Below are positions 26,810 to 34,238 of a stretch of 43,787 bases of DNA, piece by piece. How positions within the stretch are numbered: position 1 is the stretch's first letter; each line of letters opens with the position of its first letter. Position numbers and translations under genes: made by a program. The notes beneath the pieces are model-generated. The model was not told the origin of the DNA and searched no databases. It was given only the letters and a program-made list of their open reading frames with translations. The DNA is from Streptomyces sp. NRRL B-1347 (GTDB taxonomy: Bacteria > Actinomycetota > Actinomycetes > Streptomycetales > Streptomycetaceae): assembly GCF_000720325.1 (NCBI RefSeq), contig NZ_JOJM01000065.1, positions 1 through 43,787 of the forward strand. Direction: 5' to 3'.

Positions 26810-26867
26810 CTGTGGGCAGCTGGTCCGCCCAGGGGCGGAACGGGTGGGCACAGCGCGAGGTGCCGCA
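26810..26867. repeat. Streptomyces intergenic repeat family A, copy 2
   Basis: It starts CTGTGGGCAGCTGGTCCGCC and ends GGGTGGGCACAG, then AGGTGCCGC. It shares the ends and tail with copy 1 at 304-358 but has changes in the middle that alter the inner stem. Confidence 0.6.
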
Positions 26868-26946
26868 GCACTGTCGAACTGGGCTCTAGCCCAAATAGGG
26901 CGGGCCCGCACCGAAGACGGCACGGGCCCGGAGGGTGGAGCGGAGA

Positions 26947-29745
26947 CTACGGCTGAGGCGGAGCCACCGGCCCCGGCCCCGGCTGGGGCTGCTGGGGATA
27001 GCCCCCGGGCCCACCCCCGTACGGCTGCGCCCCGGGCACCGGGTACCCCTGCTGCCCCGGCAGCGGCGGAGCCACCCGCGGCGGCGGATTCCCGTCCGAG
27101 GTCCACAGCCCCTGTGCCCGCTGCGCCCGGGTGAAGTCCTCACCCACCATCGCGGCCAGCGTGAAGTACGCCTCCCGCACCTTCGGCCGCATCATGTCGA
27201 GATCGACCTCCGCCCCGGCGGCCAGGTGCTCGTCGAAGGGCACCACGACCACCCCGCGGCAGCGCGTCTCGAAGTGCGACACGATGTCCTCCACCTTGAT
27301 CATCTTCCCGGTCTCGCGCACCCCGGAGATGACCGTGATGGACCGCTGCACCAGATCCGCGTACCCGTGCGCGGAGAGCCAGTCCAGCGTCGTGGAGGCG
27401 CTGGACGCCCCGTCCACGGACGGCGTGGAGATGATGATGAGCTGGTCGGCGAGGTCGAGCACGCCGCGCATCGCGCTGTAGAGGAGCCCGGTGCCCGAGT
27501 CCGTCAGGATGATCGGGTACTGCTTGCCGAGGACGTCGATCGCGCGCCGGTAGTCCTCGTCGTTGAAGGTCGTGGACACGGCCGGGTCGACGTCGTTGGC
27601 GATGATCTCCAGGCCGGACGAGGCCTGGGAGGTGAAGCGCCGGATGTCCATGTACGAGTTGAGGTACGGGATGGCCTGGACGAGGTCGCGGATGGTCGCC
27701 CCGGTCTCGCGCCGCACGCGCCGGCCGAGCGTACCGGCGTCCGGGTTGGCGTCGATGGCGAGGATCTTGTCCTGCCGCTCGCTGGCGAGGGTGGAGCCGA
27801 GCGCGGTCGTCGTGGTCGTCTTGCCGACGCCGCCCTTGAGGCTGATGACGGCGATGCGGTAGCAGGAGAGCACCGGGGTGCGGATCAGCTCCAGCTTCCG
27901 CTGCCGCTCGGCCTCCTCCTTCTTGCCGCCGAGCCGGAACCGTGAGCCGCCGACGGGGCGGCTGCTCTTGGCCCGCTGCTTCTTGTTGTTGAGCAGCCGG
28001 TCGGAGGAGAGCTCCACGGCGGCCGTGTACCCGAGCGGCGCTCCGGGGTTGGTGCGCTCGCGCTGGTCGTGCTGCACGGGCTGCGGCCAGGAGGCCCCGG
28101 TCCGCGGGTCGACGGGCGCCTGCGGCTGAGCGGGCTGCGCGGGCTGCGCGGCCTGGGCGGGCGGCAGGGGCTGCGCGGCTTGCGCGGGCGGGAGCGGCTG
28201 CGGAGCCGCCTGCGGGACGGCCTGCGGCGGCTGGGCCTGCTGGGGCACGGGGGCCGGGGCGGGTGCCTGCGGCTGTACGGGAGCCGGGGCCGGGGGAGCG
28301 GCCTGCGGGAAGCCGTAACTCCCTTGCGGGGCGGGCGGGTTGGTCGCGGCCGGGGCGGGAAAGCCGTAGCCCTGCTGCGGTACGGGGGGCGCGTTCCAGG
28401 CCTGCGGCACGGGCGCGGGGGCCTGCGGCTCGACCGGCGGCTGGGGCTGCGGTGCGACGGGCGGCTGGGCCTCGCCGCCGGGCGCGGCCTGGCTCTGGGC
28501 GGGCCACTGCGGAGCGGCCGCGGGTGCGGCGGGCTGGAACGCGGGCGGCAGCGGCGGCAGCCCGCCCTGCGGTGCGGGCGGCGGGGTCCACGCGGGCGGC
28601 GCGGCGGCCGGTACATCACCGGGGCCGGCGTCGGGCGCGGCCGGGGGAGCGACGGCGGCGGCCGCGGGCGGCGGCACGTCGACGGGCACGCCGGAGGGCG
28701 GCGGTGCCACGATCGGGGCCCCGGTGGGCGGTGGCGCGTCAGGGACCGACCCGAAGGGGGGCGGGACATCGATGGGCGCCCCGGTGGGCGGCGGAGCATC
28801 GGCCAACGCCGCGGCATCGGCCAACGGCGCGGCGTCGGCAGGCTCATCGGCGGCCCCGCCCGCAACGCTCGCGGAGTCATCGGAAGCCGTACCGCCGGAA
28901 GGCACGTCGCCGGAAGGCACGTCACCGGAAGTCACGTCATCGGAAGCCACGTCACCGGAAGTCTCGTCAGCGGAGACCGCATCACCGGAAGGCGCGTCCA
29001 AAGTCGCCTCCGAAGCCGCGTCCGTCGAAGCCACGTCCTCCGTAGAAGCCGAAGCCTTATCGGCCGCACGCTCGCTCTCGGGGGTGGCCTCAGCCTCCGC
29101 CGTGACCTCTTCAGCCCCGTCGCCCTCACCAGCGCCAGCAGCCTCACCCGAGTCACCGGGCGCATCCGCGACAGCGGCCTCATCCGCGTCGGCCGGAGCC
29201 GTCGCCTCGACCTCGGCTTCGGCCTCGGCCTCGCCTTCGGCCCGAGCGGCACCCTGCTCAGCCACCTCCCGCTTCAGCGCGGCGGCGGAGAAGCGCATGG
29301 TGGCGCCGCTCTCCAGGTCGCCGCCGGACGCGGGCGGAGGCGGGGTCAACGGCTGCCCCGTAGGAGGCGGCGGCACGGTCCAGTCCTGCTGGAAACCGCT
29401 CCCGACGGGAAGCTTGGGCACGGCCGCCAGCGGAGCGGGAGCACCACCGGAGTCACCGGAACCGGAAGCTCCGGCGCTGCCGTCCCCGGGGCGACCGGAG
29501 TGCCCGGCGGCGGGCTCGGGCTCCTCGCCCCCGGCGAACGGCGTGGACACGGGCGGAGGCGGCGTCGACACCGGCGGCGCGGCCGACGTGTCCTGACTGC
29601 TGCCGGAGGCGTTCTGCGTGTACCAGGCGGGCGGGGCGTAGTCGATGGTGAACTCGCCCGTCGTCTCGGCAGCGGACTCCGCGTCGGACCGATCGCCGAC
29701 GGGTGTGTCCCAGCCGTCGCGGATCTTGTCCCGATCGCTGCTCAC
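26947..29745 (-). CDS. MinD/ParA-like ATPase with long Pro/Ala-rich N-terminus (EspI-like, ESX-associated)
   Basis: GTG 29745 follows AGGAGG and gives 932 residues. Residues 1 to about 590 are low complexity: acidic Ser/Thr/Ala stretches with repeated D-V-x-S-G and P-P-P-x-G-x-P units, then a Pro/Gln/Ala-rich segment. Residues about 620-880 form a MinD-like domain with [18 protein letters not shown] (deviant Walker A, K637), [12 protein letters not shown] and [11 protein letters not shown] Pro/Gly-rich tail ends it. The layout matches the S. coelicolor SCO5717 protein and mycobacterial EspI, which belong to ESX/type VII secretion loci. No ESX component is seen nearby, so its partner here is unknown. 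Confidence 0.8.
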   Translation of the reverse strand: MSSDRDKIRDGWDTPVGDRSDAESAAETTGEFTIDYAPPAWYTQNASGSSQDTSAAPPVSTPPPPVSTPFAGGEEPEPAAGHSGRPGDGSAGASGSGDSGGAPAPLAAVPKLPVGSGFQQDWTVPPPPTGQPLTPPPPASGGDLESGATMRFSAAALKREVAEQGAARAEGEAEAEAEVEATAPADADEAAVADAPGDSGEAAGAGEGDGAEEVTAEAEATPESERAADKASASTEDVASTDAASEATLDAPSGDAVSADETSGDVASDDVTSGDVPSGDVPSGGTASDDSASVAGGAADEPADAAPLADAAALADAPPPTGAPIDVPPPFGSVPDAPPPTGAPIVAPPPSGVPVDVPPPAAAAVAPPAAPDAGPGDVPAAAPPAWTPPPAPQGGLPPLPPAFQPAAPAAAPQWPAQSQAAPGGEAQPPVAPQPQPPVEPQAPAPVPQAWNAPPVPQQGYGFPAPAATNPPAPQGSYGFPQAAPPAPAPVQPQAPAPAPVPQQAQPPQAVPQAAPQPLPPAQAAQPLPPAQAAQPAQPAQPQAPVDPRTGASWPQPVQHDQRERTNPGAPLGYTAAVELSSDRLLNNKKQRAKSSRPVGGSRFRLGGKKEEAERQRKLELIRTPVLSCYRIAVISLKGGVGKTTTTTALGSTLASERQDKILAIDANPDAGTLGRRVRRETGATIRDLVQAIPYLNSYMDIRRFTSQASSGLEIIANDVDPAVSTTFNDEDYRRAIDVLGKQYPIILTDSGTGLLYSAMRGVLDLADQLIIISTPSVDGASSASTTLDWLSAHGYADLVQRSITVISGVRETGKMIKVEDIVSHFETRCRGVVVVPFDEHLAAGAEVDLDMMRPKVREAYFTLAAMVGEDFTRAQRAQGLWTSDGNPPPRVAPPLPGQQGYPVPGAQPYGGGPGGYPQQPQPGPGPVAPPQP

Positions 29746-30116
29746 AATGCCTCCTGGTGTGCTCGAGCACGCTCGTGCCGTGGTGGGGGGCGACCGTTCC
29801 TGTCGTCCGATCCGCCTGGCTCTCCCCGTGTGACGGACGCGTGCACCCCACTCGCGGGTCCTGACGTCGCGCCCCGTCCCAGCCTAATCACCAAAAGCAC
29901 GAGCACGGCAGGCAAGTCCGCCCCCGGAACGACGTCCTTCACGCCACGTCCCACTCAAGGACGGTCAGCGACTCCCCACCAGTACGAGCAAACCGGTCGC
30001 ACACCGTCAAACGCCATGAAATGCCCCTGGGGGAACGGCGAAGGGGCGGAAGCGGCACACACCGCTTCCGCCCCTTCAGGGCTCACCGCGAACCCGGCCG
30101 CCCGGCCGGGCCCGCC
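29746..30116. other. Spacer between the BldB-like gene and the MinD-like gene
   Basis: This 371-base stretch holds no supported gene. It includes the ribosome-binding site of the MinD-like gene and presumably its promoter. A G/C-balanced dyad GAAGCGG/CCGCTTC (about 30048-30073) close to the 3' end of the BldB-like gene could be its terminator. Confidence 0.4.
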
Positions 30117-30425
30117 TCACTCCGACGAGTCGGCCGCGGGCATCCCGCCGTTGTGGGGGGCGGGCTCCAGGTCGAACTCCCCGTCCCGCGCGCCCAGTAC
30201 GAAGGCGCGCCACTCGGCCTCCGTGTACCGCAGCACGGTCTCCGGAGCGAGGGACGACCGCATGGCCACCGCGCCCTCCGGCAGGTAGGCGATCTCCACC
30301 CGCTCCTCGTGTGCCTCGGTGCCGGGGGCGCTCTGCCATTCGACCCCCGAGATGTCGAGCGCGTAGAGCTCGTTCTTCTCGCGCTCCTTGCGTGCCCTGA
30401 CTTCCTCGTCCTGTGCCTCGGCCAT
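30117..30425 (-). CDS. bldB: DUF397-type protein, likely the developmental regulator BldB
   Basis: ATG at 30425 has GAAGGGG about ten bases upstream; 102 residues. It begins with a charged helix, then NELYALDISGVEW and AYLPEGAVAMRSSLAPETVL, ending YTEAEWRAFVLGARDGEFDL, the DUF397 pattern. The tyrosine of ELYALD is residue 21; I recall Y21 as important in S. coelicolor BldB. BldB is small, acidic and dimeric and is needed for aerial growth. Ordinary DUF397 proteins sit beside an XRE regulator; this one does not, and instead neighbours the MinD-like gene, as bldB does in the S. coelicolor ESX region. Identity is inferred from context and these residues. Confidence 0.68.
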   Translation of the reverse strand: MAEAQDEEVRARKEREKNELYALDISGVEWQSAPGTEAHEERVEIAYLPEGAVAMRSSLAPETVLRYTEAEWRAFVLGARDGEFDLEPAPHNGGMPAADSSE

Positions 30426-30536
30426 GGCGGAACGGCCCCTTCCCGACGTACGAACGCACTGTGCGCACACCCTACTTGGCGGCCGACGCTCGCGGAGCGC
30501 ATACGGCCGGTCACAGACGCGCGGCCGCGCGCGGGG

Positions 30537-31388
30537 TCACGACTTCTTGAGCGCGGCCAGGGCGTCCCGGGCGTCGGACTTGATCATCTTCTCGACCTCC
30601 TGCTCGGAGGGCGCCTTGGCGCTGCCGCTCGTGCTGCTCCCGTACCAACTCCACTGGAGCTCGAACGTGAACCAGCCGTCGCGCACGCCCAGCGTCATGC
30701 CGCCGAACTCCTTGGGGCTCGTCTTGCTGCCCGTCGAGGACCGCTTCTCCACGATGAGGTAGGCCTCGTCCCCGATGCCGCCGACGGACTTCGTCGTGTA
30801 CCCGTACGTGTCCCCCGACCGGTCCTCGAACCCCTTGTAGAGGGAGGCGAACTCCCCCTTCGGGTCGGTCTTCTTGTGCCACTGCGCGGTGCTGTTCACG
30901 AAGACGCTGCTGTAGTCGCTCGCGCCCGCGTTCTTGTCCTTGAGGCTCCAGTTGCAGTTGTTGGCGTCGAGGCCCTGCTGCTTGGAGGCGTAGTGGCTGT
31001 TCGGGTCGCTGCCGAGCCGGGGCTCGTAGCGCTCCTTGAAGGCGTCGATGGTGACGGCGTCGCAGAGGTCCTTCTGGAAGCGGTAGCCGGCGAGGTCGGC
31101 CTCGTCGCCGCCCCCGAGCGTGCCGTTGGCGAAGAGCACCCCGGCCCAGACCGCCGATGCGACCACCGCGCCGCCGAGGCCCCACACCCAGTGGGGCACG
31201 GGTCTCTTCGCCGCGGGGGGCGCGCCCAGCGGCGCACCGGGCGGCGGGAACGCCGGGGGCTGCCCCGCCGGAGCCGGGGGCTGTCCGTAGGGGCTCGGGG
31301 GCACCGGGCCCGGGGGCTGCTGGGCGTAGGGATTGTGCTGGTACGGATTCGGCTGCTGCGGGCCGGGCTGCTGCGGCGGTATGGACAT
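30537..31388 (-). CDS. Proline-rich single-pass membrane protein with extracellular domain
   Basis: Start ATG at 31388 gives 283 residues; a TTG further upstream is less likely. Residues 1-65 are a Pro/Gln/Ala/Tyr-rich cytoplasmic arm, residues about 67-88 a membrane helix (WVWGLGGAVVASAVWAGVLF), and the remaining 190 residues an external domain with two Cys (FQKDLCDAV and DANNCNWSL) that could form a disulphide. This plan is common in Streptomyces membrane proteins, some resembling DUF3558, but I do not recognise a defined family. A TACGTT hexamer lies seven bases before ATG, so the message may be leaderless. Function unknown. Confidence 0.72.
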   Translation of the reverse strand: MSIPPQQPGPQQPNPYQHNPYAQQPPGPVPPSPYGQPPAPAGQPPAFPPPGAPLGAPPAAKRPVPHWVWGLGGAVVASAVWAGVLFANGTLGGGDEADLAGYRFQKDLCDAVTIDAFKERYEPRLGSDPNSHYASKQQGLDANNCNWSLKDKNAGASDYSSVFVNSTAQWHKKTDPKGEFASLYKGFEDRSGDTYGYTTKSVGGIGDEAYLIVEKRSSTGSKTSPKEFGGMTLGVRDGWFTFELQWSWYGSSTSGSAKAPSEQEVEKMIKSDARDALAALKKS

Positions 31389-31395
31389 GGTGGGC

Positions 31396-31401
31396 AACGT
31401 A
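31396..31401 (-). promoter_or_regulatory. Candidate -10 box for a leaderless transcript of the proline-rich membrane protein
   Basis: On the minus strand TACGTT lies seven bases before ATG 31388, and no ribosome-binding site is visible. A clear -35 hexamer is missing. Confidence 0.35.
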
Positions 31402-31597
31402 CCCAACGCCCGTGCTGGAACCCGTCAGTCCGGCGGCACCGGCCGTCCGTCGCGGCACCGGCGGGCGGCCCGCAGGAGGACACCGGCGTACGGAGCCGCG
31501 CGGCCCTTCCGTACTCTGCCTTCGGCGCTGACCAGTTGACGTGCGGCGCCCCAGTGTCATCCCGCCTCTTGGTCGACCCGGAGAAAGGCGCCCCAGC

Positions 31598-33253
31598 GTG
31601 AGCCAAGGCCCACCCCGTTCCCAGTTCACCCAGTCCGTGCTGGCCGTGGACAACGCACGCAAACAGCGCCGCACGCGCCTGCTCGCGGGCCTGGCCGGGC
31701 TGCTGGCCCTCGTGCTGTGCGCGGGCGGCTGGCTGGTCTGGGCCGCGGCCGACGACAGCGAGGCGGGGGACCAGGGCGCGAAGGCCGTCCAGCAGGCGCC
31801 CGACGCCATCAGGGACACCGTCGAGACGGCCCCGAGCTCCCCCGTGGGCCACCTGGCCGTCGACTACCGGGAGAAGGCGTTCGAGAGGCGGTTCGGCCGG
31901 GACGCGTCCGTGCGCGCCCCCGGCACCTGGGCGACGGACAAGACCCTCGTACGCGCTGTGGGCGGCACGCTCAAGGGCTTCGGGATCGGTACGTCCAAGG
32001 AGGCGTGGTCGACCGAGCTCGGCGGCCCCGTCTGCGGCACGACCCGGCACGTCACCGCCGACGGCCGCACGGCCGTCCTCTTCCAGGAGCCCACGAGGGT
32101 CCCCGAGGACGACAAGCCCAAGAAGGACGACGACAAGAAGGACACGAAGGACGACAAGAAGGGGTCCAAGAAGCCCAAGGGCAAGAAGGACGACAAGAAG
32201 AGGGACGACAAGAACAAGAAGAAGGGCGACAAGAAGAAGGGGAGCAAGAAGGACGGCAAGAAGAAGGGCAAGGGCAAGAAGGACCGTGCCGACGCCCCCG
32301 CCCCGGCTCCTTGCACCCAGCTCGCCCTCGTCGACCTCGACACCGGCAAGAAGCTCTGGCAGGTCGCCCTCCCCGACGCCAAGGACGCCTCCCCGACGAG
32401 CACGAACGTGACCATGACCCGCGGCACGGTCACCGTCGCCTGGGTCCGCGGCTCCGTCGCGTACGACATGAAGGGCGGCGACCGGCTCTGGCAGGACACG
32501 CGCCCCTCGGTCTGCGGGAACGCGGGCCTGGCCGGCGGGAACGTCCTGCTCGCCCTGCGCGAGTGCGGGGCCGGTGCCGACCGCACGTACCGCGTCCAGC
32601 GCCTCGACCCGCGCACCGGCAAGGCGCTGTGGACGTACGGCGTCGCCAGCGGCGTGCAGCGCGTGCACCTCGTGTCGTCCGAGCCCGCCGTCGTGGCCGT
32701 CGCGGTCAGGGGCACCGGCGTGGACAAGCTGCTCGCCCTCGACGACCTGGGCGCCTACCGCTCCACCGTCGACATGCCGGAGGGCCGCTACATCGACGAC
32801 TGCTTCACGGCGCGCTTCGGGACCGTGGAGACGTGTGACGCCATCGTGGCGGAGCGCGACCGGCTGTTCCTCGCGACCAAGCCCAAGGACCCCGAGGTGA
32901 ACCGGATCGTCTCGTTCGACCTCGCGACGGGCAAGGTCGTCCGGAGGTTCGAATCGCGGGGTCGCGGCGCGATGTACCCGCTGGAGCTCAGCGGCGGCAG
33001 GCTCCTCGCCTTCCGGGGGAGCGCCGACGGCGTCGCCCCGGACGCCGTTGTGAGCCTGGACCCGGAATCGGGCAGGGAGACGCCGTTCCTGCTGTTCAGC
33101 GTCCCCGACGGCGCCGGGCCCGTGAAGCCGGGCGAGACCGACGTGCTGGTCGAGGGCGGCCGGGTCTTCATCGCTCCCAAGGAGCTCCGCGCCGAGCCGG
33201 GGGAGCGGGCGGAGGGCGCGGCCTACGGCGCACTCGGCGTCGAGGGGGCGTGA
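31598..33253 (+). CDS. Membrane-anchored PQQ-like beta-propeller protein with Lys/Asp-rich insert
   Basis: GTG 31598 (551 residues) has GAGAAAGG about ten bases upstream. Residues 1-27 are cytoplasmic, 28-50 a membrane helix (LLAGLAGLLALVLCAGGWLV), and the rest lies outside. Repeated propeller blades read LALVDLDTGKKLWQVALP, RLDPRTGKALWTYG and SFDLATGKVVRRFE, as in PQQ-binding/BamB-like folds. The first blades are interrupted at residues 171-229 by 59 residues of which 30 are Lys and 15 Asp. Cofactor binding cannot be judged by eye, so a scaffold role is as likely as dehydrogenase activity. It diverges from the proline-rich membrane protein gene and precedes rpsO. Confidence 0.78.
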   Translation: MSQGPPRSQFTQSVLAVDNARKQRRTRLLAGLAGLLALVLCAGGWLVWAAADDSEAGDQGAKAVQQAPDAIRDTVETAPSSPVGHLAVDYREKAFERRFGRDASVRAPGTWATDKTLVRAVGGTLKGFGIGTSKEAWSTELGGPVCGTTRHVTADGRTAVLFQEPTRVPEDDKPKKDDDKKDTKDDKKGSKKPKGKKDDKKRDDKNKKKGDKKKGSKKDGKKKGKGKKDRADAPAPAPCTQLALVDLDTGKKLWQVALPDAKDASPTSTNVTMTRGTVTVAWVRGSVAYDMKGGDRLWQDTRPSVCGNAGLAGGNVLLALRECGAGADRTYRVQRLDPRTGKALWTYGVASGVQRVHLVSSEPAVVAVAVRGTGVDKLLALDDLGAYRSTVDMPEGRYIDDCFTARFGTVETCDAIVAERDRLFLATKPKDPEVNRIVSFDLATGKVVRRFESRGRGAMYPLELSGGRLLAFRGSADGVAPDAVVSLDPESGRETPFLLFSVPDGAGPVKPGETDVLVEGGRVFIAPKELRAEPGERAEGAAYGALGVEGA

Positions 33254-33292
33254 CCGGCGCACGCCCGGCGCGTGACCTACGGCGACGCGCCA

Positions 33293-33327
33293 GGTGCGTC
33301 ACCAGGTGGCGCGCCTGGTGATGCACC
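33293..33327 (+). terminator. Hairpin terminator after the PQQ-like gene
   Basis: GGTGCGTCACCAGG (33293-33306) pairs with CCTGGTGATGCACC (33314-33327) over 14 positions with one G-U pair and a 7-base loop. It lies 40 bases after the stop. The remaining spacer up to rpsO (33328-33569) must carry the rpsO promoter; a TACGCT -10-like hexamer near 33380 is the best candidate but is weak. Confidence 0.65.
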
Positions 33328-33569
33328 ATGGGATCAGCTGCGGACCGCCGCCGAAGAGGCGACACGCCCAGGCTGGTACGCTGTGTGACGCTCGTATGTC
33401 TGCGCACATCCCCAGGCCCCCGGCCGGTGGACCGCGCGACACGGCATCCCGCCGCAAGGCGGACCCCACCTCTCCCAAGGTGGACCCCCTGCCTCCCGAG
33501 TACCGGAAGCACCCCTGAGAAGCAGACCAGGGGCACTCGGAGGCGACAAAGACATCACAAGGAGTACGC

Positions 33570-33857
33570 GTGTCGCTCGACGCCGCCACGAAGAAGCAGA
33601 TCATGACCGAGTTCGGCCAGAAGGAGGGCGACACCGGCTCCCCCGAGGTCCAGGTCGCGCTCCTCTCGCGCCGCATCTCGGACCTGACCGAGCACCTCAA
33701 GACGCACAAGCACGACCACCACTCCCGTCGTGGTCTGCTGATCCTGGTCGGCCAGCGTCGCCGCCTGCTGCAGTACCTGGCCAAGAAGGACATCCAGCGC
33801 TTCCGTGCCCTGGTTGACCGCCTCGGCATCCGCCGCGGTGCGGCGGGCGCCAAGTAA
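33570..33857 (+). CDS. rpsO: 30S ribosomal protein S15
   Basis: The 95-residue product starts at GTG after [26 protein letters not shown] and [20 protein letters not shown] are the S15 signatures that contact 16S rRNA helices 20-22. Length and sequence are normal for the family. rpsO-pnp linkage is widely conserved, and the hairpin at 33867-33912 separates the two genes. Confidence 0.98.
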   Translation: MSLDAATKKQIMTEFGQKEGDTGSPEVQVALLSRRISDLTEHLKTHKHDHHSRRGLLILVGQRRRLLQYLAKKDIQRFRALVDRLGIRRGAAGAK

Positions 33858-33866
33858 GACGCCGTG

Positions 33867-33912
33867 AAGGGAGCGGTTCCCACTCGAAGCACTCGAAGGG
33901 GGCCGCTCCCTT
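33867..33912 (+). terminator. Hairpin in the rpsO-pnp spacer (terminator or RNase III site)
   Basis: AAGGGAGCGG (33867-33876) and CCGCTCCCTT (33903-33912) are perfectly complementary, with a 26-base loop, and start nine bases after the rpsO stop. In other Streptomyces the rpsO-pnp spacer hairpin is known to be cut by RNase III; the same role is likely here. Confidence 0.7.
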
Positions 33913-34182
33913 TGCTGTACGTGCGCGGTGTCACCGACGCTTTGTAGTCTGGTGACGTCCGACACAGCCCCGGACGTGTGCGCGGGGCCCGGCGCGCCCG
34001 CGCAGGCACCACGCACGTCCATGGGCACAACCACATAAGGAGAGGCGCACCCAGCCGCCGCCGGTCCTCGGTAGTGGTCTCCGGGATACGCGAGTACGAG
34101 TCCCGGGGGCTTCGATCGAAGACCGGCCCGCACCCAAGGCGCGCTTCTCCGCACCGCTCCCACGCCACACGGGCAGGGGCGG

Positions 34183-34207
34183 ACCCCGGGCCACACGGGC
34201 CCGGGGT
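34183..34207 (+). promoter_or_regulatory. Strong leader hairpin just upstream of the pnp start
   Basis: ACCCCGGGCC (34183-34192) and GGCCCGGGGT (34198-34207) form a perfect 10-base, all but two G-C, stem with a 5-base loop. It ends 31 bases before GTG 34239, within the pnp leader. Confidence 0.6.
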
Positions 34208-34238
34208 GAAAAGACGCTACGTAACGGAGAAACCGCTA

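Larger units (their letters stand above)
26571..26946. other. Spacer between the importer operon promoter region and the MinD-like gene 3' end
   Basis: No gene is supported in this stretch. It holds the upstream region of the leftward importer operon, with the operator candidate at 26742-26757, a short CCCCCCAGGTCGGGGGG dyad near 26762, and family-A repeat copy 2 at 26810-26867. Confidence 0.5.

Noticed and set aside
28069..30288. 739-codon plus-strand frame opposite the MinD-like N-terminus
   Set aside because: The minus-strand gene has a clear MinD domain and ribosome-binding site; the plus frame is low complexity only.
33978..34238. Extension of pnp to an upstream ATG near 33978 (826 residues)
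   Set aside because: The extension is unlike PNPase, runs through the leader hairpin, and the GTG at 34239 gives the normal family length with a ribosome-binding site.
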